Assembly (NCBI GenBank): GCA_934098385.1
Contig: CAKOOJ010000017.1
Coordinates: 1 to 6,678, forward strand
Length of the DNA: 6,678 nucleotides
Direction: 5' to 3'
Origin: an uncultured Bacilli bacterium
Lineage (GTDB): Bacteria > Bacillota_I > Bacilli_A > RF39 > UBA660
Below the pieces are notes generated by a model. That model ran no database searches and was not told the origin of the DNA. It saw only the letters and a list, made by a program, of their open reading frames with translations. A program made the translations under genes and the position numbers. Of this stretch, positions 1-5,013 are shown in pieces; the stretch's first letter is position 1, and every line of letters starts with the position of its first letter.

Positions 1-63
1 AAAACATATTTCTTCATACCCCCCCCCCCAACGTTTTTGGGGGTTGGGAAAGAGATATGTTTT
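1..63. repeat. Long imperfect hairpin with an 11-C tract
   Basis: The outer arms 1-9 (AAAACATAT) and 55-63 (ATATGTTTT) are exact reverse complements, and the stem continues through 10-14/50-54 with one G-T pair. Inside, an 11-base C run (19-29) followed by AA faces GGGGG (39-43) and GGG (46-48). The core CCCCCAA/TTGGGGG (25-31/37-43) closes a 5-base loop. The A-rich start and T-rich end would suit a two-way terminator, but the GC core is not followed directly by a T run, so a dispersed palindromic repeat is equally possible. The element touches the window edge and may extend beyond it. The C run is a likely slippage or sequencing-error site. Confidence 0.6.
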
Positions 64-186
64 TATAGTTTTTTCATAAGTCGTAAAATATAATTTATAA
101 TTCTTGGTACTTCTACCTTAATAAAATATTATCATTTTTAATATTTATTTGCAATACTTTTTGTACGTTTTTTAGGAATTTTTATA
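64..186. other. AT-rich spacer with nothing recognised
   Basis: Between the C-tract hairpin and the small RNA promoter I see no RNA, repeat or promoter. Two short minus-strand frames without start codons or ribosome sites are present and are not credible genes. Confidence 0.5.
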
Positions 187-215
187 TTGACACATCACTA
201 CTGTAATGTTAAAAT
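187..215 (+). promoter_or_regulatory. Near-consensus sigma-A promoter (P-sRNA)
   Basis: A perfect -35 box TTGACA (187-192) is separated by exactly 17 bases from TAAAAT (210-215), which differs from TATAAT at one position. A TG dinucleotide one base upstream of the -10 box (207-208) gives an extended -10. This is the best promoter in the window. Transcription should begin near 222. No protein gene follows at a usual distance, but a hairpin terminator ends about 75 bases downstream, so the product is probably a small RNA. Confidence 0.75.
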
Positions 216-259
216 TAACTTAAGTAGAGCATTTACTTTGTAATGCCTACCCTTTTCGG

Positions 260-276
260 ATAAGCACTCGTATTAA
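260..276 (+). repeat. Inverted repeat arm, pairs with 397-414
   Basis: ATAAGCACTCGTATTAA here is the reverse complement of 397-414 apart from one extra T (405) in the distal copy. Its two halves recur separately as direct copies: ACTCGTATTA at 492-501 and TAAGCACT at 558-565. The distal arm could therefore pair with three different partners. The length of match is well beyond what I would expect by chance in a 636-base region, though I have not computed a probability. Confidence 0.8.
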
Positions 277-296
277 ATTACGAGTCCTTTTATTTT
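266..296 (+). terminator. Rho-independent terminator of the small RNA
   Basis: A perfect 7-base stem ACTCGTA (266-272)/TACGAGT (279-285) with a 6-base loop is followed by CC and then a T-rich tail, TTTTATTTT (288-296). The left arm also lies inside the 17 bases complementary to 397-414, so terminator folding and target pairing would compete. Confidence 0.65.
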
Positions 297-366
297 ACAT
301 TAATATATTTGTTTTTATTACAGATATATTAAGAGGTAAAATATGATATTTAATATCAAACCATAA

Positions 367-372
367 TATAAT
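367..372 (+). promoter_or_regulatory. Candidate -10 box for the small-ORF transcript
   Basis: TATAAT matches the -10 consensus exactly and would start a transcript near 379, just upstream of the complementary arm at 397-414. No convincing -35 box lies 16-18 bases upstream. A second possible -10, TATATT (376-381), is equally unsupported. A perfect AT-rich palindrome GATATT-T-AATATC (345-357) covers the expected -35 position and could be an operator or chance. The surroundings are so AT-rich that a TATAAT is weak evidence. Confidence 0.3.
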
Positions 373-396
373 ATTTATATTAGGCAGAACAAATAA

Positions 397-414
397 TTAA
401 TACGTAGTGCTTAT
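397..414 (+). repeat. Complementary arm in the leader of the small ORF
   Basis: TTAATACG-T-AGTGCTTAT lies about 30 bases upstream of the AGGAGG and 50 bases upstream of the small reading frame. It can pair with the small RNA (260-276), with 492-501 inside the frame, or with 558-565 spanning its stop codon. In known type I toxin mRNAs, long-range 5'-3' pairing holds the message inactive and the antisense RNA binds the same leader. Applying that here is inference. Confidence 0.75.
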
Positions 415-440
415 AAGTTTAAACCTAAACCCCTTTACGT

Positions 441-446
441 AGGAGG
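441..446 (+). promoter_or_regulatory. Strong AGGAGG ribosome binding site without a usual start codon
   Basis: AGGAGG is a full Shine-Dalgarno core on the plus strand, a strand with no recognised protein gene here. The nearest ATG (465) is 18 bases away, too far for normal initiation. At a proper 9-base spacing sits ATA (456), in frame with that ATG and a very rare start codon. Neighbouring bases GTAGG (439-443) can pair with CCTAC (246-250) of the predicted small RNA. Either the spacing is deliberately poor, as with leaders that need a standby site or refolding, or the motif is accidental. Confidence 0.45.
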
Positions 447-464
447 ATAAAAGCCATACTTAAT

Positions 465-560
465 ATGATTATAACAATTAGCCTATTGATTACTCGTATT
501 ATGAATAACTTAGTACTCATTATCATCACAACCCTTCTATTTATTAAAATAGTTGGGTAA
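465..560 (+). CDS. Candidate 31-residue hydrophobic peptide, possible type I toxin
   Basis: The frame ATG (465) to TAA (558-560) encodes 31 residues, of which 21 are I, L, V, M or F. The only charged residues are R11 and K28, and residues 16-30 (from LVLIII to IKIV) would form a short membrane segment. Known type I toxins (TisB, Fst, TxpA, Ldr, Ibs families) are membrane peptides of about this size, but I see no specific sequence match to any of them. If translation starts at ATA 456, which is better placed for the AGGAGG, the peptide has 34 residues. Several codons end in C (AGC, AAC, CTC, ATC twice, ACC), unlike the A/T-ending style of the neighbouring genes. That suggests constraint on RNA structure or a separate origin. 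The frame sits between a leader complementary to the upstream small RNA and a terminator (591-618). AT-rich DNA produces hydrophobic frames by chance, so coding status is uncertain. Confidence 0.35.
   Translation: MIITISLLITRIMNNLVLIIITTLLFIKIVG
531..558 (+). other. Hairpin covering the end and stop of the small ORF
   Basis: The arrangement is symmetrical: ACCC (531-534), TT, CTATTT (537-542), loop ATTA, AAATAG (547-552), TT, GGGT (555-558). It gives two stems of 4 and 6 pairs around a TT/TT internal loop. The last base is the first base of the stop codon, and TAAGCACT begins there. No T run follows on either strand, so it is not a terminator. A 3' structural element of the mRNA is more likely. 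Confidence 0.5.
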
Positions 561-565
561 GCACT
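558..565 (+). repeat. TAAGCACT repeat at the stop codon of the small ORF
   Basis: TAAGCACT is an exact copy of 261-268 in the small RNA, and with the preceding GGG the match extends to GG(A/G)TAAGCACT. It is the reverse complement of 406-413 in the leader, so the ends of the proposed mRNA could pair with each other. The TAA of the repeat is the stop codon. Confidence 0.6.
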
Positions 566-590
566 AAACAAAATAAAGCTCTGGTTATAT

Positions 591-618
591 ATACTACATC
601 ATAGTATTTAATTATTTT
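591..618 (+). terminator. AT-rich hairpin terminator after the small ORF
   Basis: A perfect 6-base stem ATACTA (591-596)/TAGTAT (602-607) with loop CATCA is followed by TTAATTATTTT (608-618) on the plus strand. The stem has a single G-C pair, so it is weak, but its place 30 bases after the small frame and just before the convergent end of holA fits a terminator. On the minus strand no T run follows, so it does not obviously end holA transcription. A message from about 379 to 618 would be near 240 bases, similar to known type I toxin mRNAs. Confidence 0.45.
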
Positions 619-636
619 GTCGAATACTGTAATCTT

Positions 637-1569
637 TTATAAATTTATTATAAATATTTTTAAAGCGTTATATTTATCTAACTCTCCTACTTTTATTTTT
701 CTATCTAATTCACCAATATAAAGTAATTTTTCTTTTAATTCTTCATTAGAATATTTATAACTATTATCATGAGCTAATTTTATTCTATATGGATGAACAG
801 AAAGTTCATCTGCTATATTTTTTTCTGTTAAACCTTGTTTAATTAAATTCTTAGTGCTATATATTAATCTGTATTGTGTGGCAATGTTACTTAATATTAT
901 TGCTGGTTCTATATTATTTTCTATTATTATATGTAATTCTTCTAAACATTTTTCTATATCCTTTTTTATAACTAAATCTACATATTTAAATATATCTATA
1001 TTTTCTATATTAACTGTATATTCTTTAATATCGTTTATATTAATTAAATAATCTTTTTTCATTATTAATACTTTATCTAATTCATTTAATATATAATCAT
1101 AATTATTATCTAATCTATTTATTAATAGTTCTAAGGAATTATTCTCTATTTTATAATTTTTATCTTTTAAATATTTTATTATTTCTTTTTTTAAATTATC
1201 TTTTTCTGGCATAGTTAATTCTAATAAATTACCTTTACTATTAATTAATTTAACACACTTTTTAGTTTTTTTAATATTATCTGTTAAAAATATTAGTGTT
1301 GTATTATTATTAGGATTATTTAAATATTCTTCTAATATTTCTAATTCGTTTTTATATTCATATTTAGTTCCAAATATAAAAGAATTATAAACTATAATAG
1401 CTTTTTTATCATTAAATAAAGATACGTAATTTGCTTCTTCTAATATAGTTTTTATATTATCTACACTTAAATCAAAATAACTTATATTTTCTTTATCTAT
1501 ATCTTTAGTTAACTTATCTAATTCTGTTTTTAATAATCTATATGAATTGCTTTTTATAATATATTCCAT
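637..1569 (-). CDS. holA: DNA polymerase III subunit delta
   Basis: This is the clamp-loader delta subunit (HolA/YqeN family), which opens the DnaN sliding clamp and acts with gamma/tau and delta-prime at the replication fork. The 310-residue product is somewhat shorter than many family members. The N-terminal third has the usual pattern of a short beta/alpha start followed by a hydrophobic strand after a loaded surface (YVSLFNDKKAIIVYN, 48-62). The C-terminal domain is diagnostic: the EPAIILSNIATQYR helix (221-234), QGLTEKNIADELSVHPYRIK (245-264), and the closing LDRKIKVGELDKYNALKIFI (288-307). The start at 1569 has AGGAG (1578-1582) 8 bases upstream. The arc operon terminator lies between it and arcD, and I find no convincing promoter in the 67-base gap, so readthrough may contribute. 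The DNA looks distinctly more AT-rich than the arc genes. The rpsT gene often found beside holA in Firmicutes is not in the window. Confidence 0.92.
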   Translation of the reverse strand: MEYIIKSNSYRLLKTELDKLTKDIDKENISYFDLSVDNIKTILEEANYVSLFNDKKAIIVYNSFIFGTKYEYKNELEILEEYLNNPNNNTTLIFLTDNIKKTKKCVKLINSKGNLLELTMPEKDNLKKEIIKYLKDKNYKIENNSLELLINRLDNNYDYILNELDKVLIMKKDYLININDIKEYTVNIENIDIFKYVDLVIKKDIEKCLEELHIIIENNIEPAIILSNIATQYRLIYSTKNLIKQGLTEKNIADELSVHPYRIKLAHDNSYKYSNEELKEKLLYIGELDRKIKVGELDKYNALKIFIINL

Positions 1570-1603
1570 ATTTATTTCTCCTAATTATTATAATAACATA
1601 TAA

Positions 1604-1630
1604 AGAAAATAAAAGACAGATAAATCTGTC
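1604..1630 (-). terminator. Terminator of the arc operon
   Basis: Read on the minus strand, a perfect 6-base stem GACAGA/TCTGTC (1625-1630 with 1615-1620) with a TTTA loop is followed at once by TTTTATTTTC (1614-1605). It starts 7 bases after the transporter stop codon, separating the operon from holA. Confidence 0.85.
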
Positions 1631-1636
1631 ACTTTA

Positions 1637-3082
1637 TTAACCCATTACTAATGCAAATAATGATAATACTACTATATTGGCTATTGCAATAGTAAGTACT
1701 ATTTTGAAAGCAAATTTAACCCAGGTAGAATATTCTACTTTTGCTAATGCTAAACCACCCATTATTGCTCCACATGTTGGAGTAATTAAGTTTACAAGTC
1801 CATTTGCAGATACCATTGTCATTACAGATACTTCTGTACTATAACCTAATTGCGCTGCAAGAGGTGCAATAATTGGAGTCGATAATGTTGCAAGTCCACT
1901 ACTTGATGGTACTAATATTGATAATATAATATGTAATATATAATTAAGTGGTACAAATGCTAATTCTGGTAATTTAGATAGCATATTTGCTGCATTATAA
2001 ATTATATAATTATCTAAGTATGTTGTTTGCATTAGTACGCTAGCTCCACGAGCTACTGCTATAATTAATATAACACCTATCATATCATCTGCACCATCTA
2101 CGAATGTATCAACAAATCCTTTTTCACCAAATTTATTAATGATAGCAATGATGATTGACATAACTAAGAACCATAATGCAGATTCATAGAACCACCAGTT
2201 ACCTAAGCTAGATCCAGTAAGCCATCCAGTAAATTTATCAAATATTGTTATATTAAATTCACCCCATGGAATAAATCCTATAATCATTATAATAAATGTT
2301 AATGCAAATAAATATAATGTAACTTTTTGTTTTCCAGTTAAAACTGCTTTATCTTTAGTAGTTGTTTCATATTTACCAAATTTCTTTTCTGCATTATTTT
2401 GTTCTCTTAAACTCATTATTGTTGAGCCTTTATCACGTTTAACTTTAGCAGCGTAACGTAATACAAAGAAACAACTTATTGCAAGTGATGTTAACCAAAG
2501 TATAACACCTATCATAATTACTAATCCTTGATTAGCTTTAATTCCATCTGGTAAAGCACTTATTGCAGCACCAGTTGCAAATGGATTAATAGTTGAGCCT
2601 AGAACACCACTACCAGCACCAAGTAGTATGGTAGCAGAACCTACAATAGGATCCATTCCAGCAGCCATCATAGTTGCTGCTAATAATACATAAAAACCAA
2701 CAGTTTCTTCAAGCATTCCATAAGTTGTTCCACCTACTGAAAATATAAACATCAAGATAGGAATTAAAAGTAATTCTCTTCCCTTTAATTTTTGTACTAA
2801 TGTTTTAATACCAGTTTCAAGAGCACCAGTTTTATTTATAACAGCTAAAAAACCTCCTAAAATCATTATAAATATTGATACATCTACTGCATCTTCAAAC
2901 CCTAATATTGGTGACATTAATACATCAGATAATTTTGCACCAACTGTTCCACTTCCATTAACAATATTTTCTCCTACAAACTTTGCATTTGGAAGTAAAT
3001 GTGATAATATTCCTAAACCAAATATTAGTATAAGAATAATTGAAAAAGCTGATAACATTGTTTTCTTTTTCTTTTTTGCCAT
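1637..3082 (-). CDS. arcD: YfcC-family (DcuC superfamily) transporter, probable arginine/ornithine exchanger
   Basis: This is a 481-residue polytopic inner-membrane protein with about 11-13 hydrophobic segments. It has a lysine-rich N-terminus (2-7), a long charged cytoplasmic loop (about 210-255) and two re-entrant-type signatures: GAGSGVLGSTINPFATG (155-171) and PSSSGLATLSTPIIAPLA (392-409). A matching NLITPTCGAIMGGLALAKV segment lies near the end (431-449). These features belong to the YfcC/DcuC group of the ion transporter superfamily, not to the APC-type ArcD of Pseudomonas or Lactococcus. YfcC-type proteins do fill the arcD place in several Firmicutes arginine deiminase operons, oral streptococci among them. 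Substrate is inferred from position: last in an arcA-arcB-arcC operon, one base after arcC. Its Shine-Dalgarno AGGAGGAG (3091-3098) is formed by the final codons of arcC. A C4-dicarboxylate or basic-amino-acid uptake role without ornithine exchange remains possible. Confidence 0.85.
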   Translation of the reverse strand: MAKKKKKTMLSAFSIILILIFGLGILSHLLPNAKFVGENIVNGSGTVGAKLSDVLMSPILGFEDAVDVSIFIMILGGFLAVINKTGALETGIKTLVQKLKGRELLLIPILMFIFSVGGTTYGMLEETVGFYVLLAATMMAAGMDPIVGSATILLGAGSGVLGSTINPFATGAAISALPDGIKANQGLVIMIGVILWLTSLAISCFFVLRYAAKVKRDKGSTIMSLREQNNAEKKFGKYETTTKDKAVLTGKQKVTLYLFALTFIIMIIGFIPWGEFNITIFDKFTGWLTGSSLGNWWFYESALWFLVMSIIIAIINKFGEKGFVDTFVDGADDMIGVILIIAVARGASVLMQTTYLDNYIIYNAANMLSKLPELAFVPLNYILHIILSILVPSSSGLATLSTPIIAPLAAQLGYSTEVSVMTMVSANGLVNLITPTCGAIMGGLALAKVEYSTWVKFAFKIVLTIAIANIVVLSLFALVMG

Positions 3083-3083
3083 T

Positions 3084-4028
3084 TTATTTTCTCCTCCTTA
3101 TAGTTGTACCATTTTTACCTTTTATTGCATCAAGTGCATTTTCTAAAGAACTAATAACTGCTATTTTTTTATCATCATTTTCTACAAATGACATACATGC
3201 TTCAATTTTTGGCAACATACTACCAGGTTTAAATTCTTTTGATTTAACAAAATATTTTAAATCACTTATATCTACATCATTTAATCCAGTTTGATTTTCT
3301 GTATTAAAGTTGATATAGACTTTATCAATTGAAGTAAGTATTAAAAGCATATCTGCATCTATTAATTTTCCTAGTAAACTTGCAGTTTTATCTTTATCTA
3401 TAACTGCATCTACTCCCTCTAATAGTTCTATTTTATTTGTTCTTACAACTGGTATTCCACCACCACCACATGCAATAACTACGACATCATCATCAATAAG
3501 TTTTTTTATAACATTTTTTTCAATAATGTCTATTGGTTCAGGAGATGGTACTACTCTCCTAAAACCTCGCCCAGCATCTTCTTTCATGATATAGCCTTTT
3601 TCATTTTCAATTTTTACAGCTTCACTTTTTGTGTAAAAATCTCCAATTGGCTTTGTAGGATTTTTAAAGGCCTTATCTTTCTTATCTACTAGGACTTGTG
3701 TTATTAAGGTTGCACAATTTTTAACAATACCACATCTTTCTAATTCATCTTGTAAACATTGTTGTAATTGGTAACCAATATAACCTTGACTCATACTTCC
3801 ACATTCGGCAAAAGGCATATCAGGTGTTTTAACTTTACCATTCGATGCATATTCCATTGCTAGACTTATTGCTCCTACTTGTGGACCATTTCCATGCGTA
3901 AGCACTATTTTATTTCCTTCCTTAATTAAATCAACAAGTATTTTACTTACGCTTTCTAATATTTTTAATTGTTCACTAGGGGTTTTGCCTAGAGCATTAC
4001 CTCCTAGTGCAACTACTATTTTACTCAT
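3084..4028 (-). CDS. arcC: Carbamate kinase
   Basis: This is the last enzyme of the arginine deiminase pathway: carbamoyl phosphate plus ADP gives carbamate (decomposing to NH3 and CO2) and ATP, the energy-yielding step, in the cytoplasm. The 314-residue length is normal for the amino acid kinase fold family. Recognisable parts are VVALGGNALG (5-14), LTHGNGPQVG (43-52), the PTKPIGDFY segment (124-132), GRGFRRVVPSPEP (153-165), VVVIACGGGGIPV (182-194), the nucleotide-site AVIDKDKTASLLG (208-220) with LTSIDKVYINF (231-241), and KPGSMLPKIEA (267-277). The start codon lies inside the end of arcB, an 8-base overlap (ATGAGTAA). No clear ribosome binding site precedes it, so translation is probably coupled to arcB. 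Its last residues RRRK are encoded by AGG AGG AGA AAA, which doubles as the transporter's ribosome binding site. Confidence 0.96.
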   Translation of the reverse strand: MSKIVVALGGNALGKTPSEQLKILESVSKILVDLIKEGNKIVLTHGNGPQVGAISLAMEYASNGKVKTPDMPFAECGSMSQGYIGYQLQQCLQDELERCGIVKNCATLITQVLVDKKDKAFKNPTKPIGDFYTKSEAVKIENEKGYIMKEDAGRGFRRVVPSPEPIDIIEKNVIKKLIDDDVVVIACGGGGIPVVRTNKIELLEGVDAVIDKDKTASLLGKLIDADMLLILTSIDKVYINFNTENQTGLNDVDISDLKYFVKSKEFKPGSMLPKIEACMSFVENDDKKIAVISSLENALDAIKGKNGTTIRRRK

Positions 4029-5013
4029 TTTTCATTGTAGCATACATTACAGCTTTTATAGTATGCATCCTATTCTCTGCTTGATCAAATACTTTTGATT
4101 TATTACTATTAAATACTTTATCAGTAACTTCCATTTCCTTAAGACCAAACTTTTCATAAACATCTTTACCAATAGTTGTATTTAAATCATGAAACGATGG
4201 TAAACAATGTAAGAATATTGCATTATCTTTAGCATTAGACATTACATTATCATTAACTTGATAAGCATTAAGTAATTTAATTCTTTCATTCCATACTTCA
4301 TCTGGCTCTCCCATAGATACCCAAACATCTGTATATATAACATCTGCATCTTTGGTACCAACATTAACATCTTCTGTAAAACTAATTGTTGCACCTGTTA
4401 AGCTAGCTATTTCTTTTGCTTTAATAACTAAATCTAAATTAGGCCATAAACTTTTAGGAGCACAAGCTACAAAATGCATTCCCATTTTAGCACAAACTAT
4501 CATTAATGAATTAGCAACATTATTTCTAGCATCACCCATAAATACTAATTTTATATCTTTTAAGTGACCAAAATTTTCTTCAACAGTTAACACGTCTGCT
4601 AACATTTGAGTAGGATGAAATTCCGTAGTTAAACCATTCCATACAGGAACTCCTGCATTTTCTGCTAATGTTTCTACAATACTTTGTTCAAACCCACGAT
4701 ATTCAATTCCGTCATACATTCTACCTAATACTTTTGCTGTATCACTTATACTTTCTTTTTTTCCCATTTGACTGCTTCCAGGATCTAAGTAAGTAACTCC
4801 CATACCTAAATCTCTACCAGCAACTTCAAAAGCACAACGTGTTCTAGTAGATGTTTTTTCAAATAAAAGTATTATATTTCTTCCTTTTAAATATTCATGA
4901 GGAATATTATTTTTTTTCTTTTCTTTTAAATCTTTAGATAAATCTAATAAGTATCTTATTTCTTCTGGTGTATAATCAATTAATGTTAAAAAATTCCTGC
5001 CAGTTAAATTCAT
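4021..5013 (-). CDS. arcB: Ornithine carbamoyltransferase, catabolic
   Basis: This enzyme converts citrulline plus phosphate to ornithine and carbamoyl phosphate when acting in the deiminase pathway. The protein is the same family as anabolic ArgF, and the operon context decides for the catabolic role. The carbamoyl-phosphate site STRTR is at 55-59, HPTQ at 133-136, the ornithine-side SMG loop at 233-235 (VWVSMGE) and HCLP at 269-272; nothing essential is missing. I chose ATG 5013 (MNLTGRNFLTL): it gives the usual 330 residues, and AAGGA (5022-5026) sits 8 bases upstream. The in-frame ATG at 5022 would put the ribosome site too close, and the one at 5055 would add 14 residues absent from the family start as I know it. 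The chosen start lies 38 bases inside arcA, and the 3' end overlaps arcC by 8 bases. Confidence 0.95.
   Translation of the reverse strand: MNLTGRNFLTLIDYTPEEIRYLLDLSKDLKEKKKNNIPHEYLKGRNIILLFEKTSTRTRCAFEVAGRDLGMGVTYLDPGSSQMGKKESISDTAKVLGRMYDGIEYRGFEQSIVETLAENAGVPVWNGLTTEFHPTQMLADVLTVEENFGHLKDIKLVFMGDARNNVANSLMIVCAKMGMHFVACAPKSLWPNLDLVIKAKEIASLTGATISFTEDVNVGTKDADVIYTDVWVSMGEPDEVWNERIKLLNAYQVNDNVMSNAKDNAIFLHCLPSFHDLNTTIGKDVYEKFGLKEMEVTDKVFNSNKSKVFDQAENRMHTIKAVMYATMKNE

Larger units (their letters stand above)
222..296 (+). ncRNA. Predicted ~75-nt small RNA, candidate RNA antitoxin
   Basis: The span is bounded by a strong promoter (187-215) and a hairpin terminator (266-296). The RNA would have a 5' hairpin (229-246: GCAT-T-TAC against GTA-ATGC, loop TTT, one bulged T), a single-stranded middle (247-265) and the terminator hairpin. 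The only open frame is six codons (243-263), so it is probably non-coding. Bases 260-276 are complementary to the leader 397-414 of the unit immediately downstream, as 9 plus 8 base pairs around one bulged T. Weaker matches are CCTAC (246-250) to the bases around the AGGAGG (439-443), and 226-235 to 574-582 near the 3' end of that unit. These suggest an antisense regulator of the downstream hydrophobic peptide. I do not recognise it as a named RNA family. The 5' end is estimated from the promoter only. Confidence 0.5.

Noticed and set aside
63..131. Minus-strand open stretch reading ...VEVPRIINYILRLMKKL, stop at 63-65
   Set aside because: It has a stop just upstream, no ribosome site, no family match I recognise, and a length easily reached by chance. 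A gene remnant cannot be excluded.
243..263. Six-codon frame ATG...TAA inside the small RNA
   Set aside because: It is too short, lacks a ribosome binding site, and its ATG is part of the 5' hairpin stem.
1..636. rpsT, tRNA, tmRNA or CRISPR in the holA-downstream region
   Set aside because: No ribosomal protein S20 reading, no cloverleaf or tmRNA elements, and no regularly spaced repeats were found on either strand.
1587..1592. TATAAT on the minus strand as a holA promoter
   Set aside because: Transcription would start on the holA ribosome binding site itself, and the -35 position falls in the arc terminator tail with no resemblance to TTGACA.
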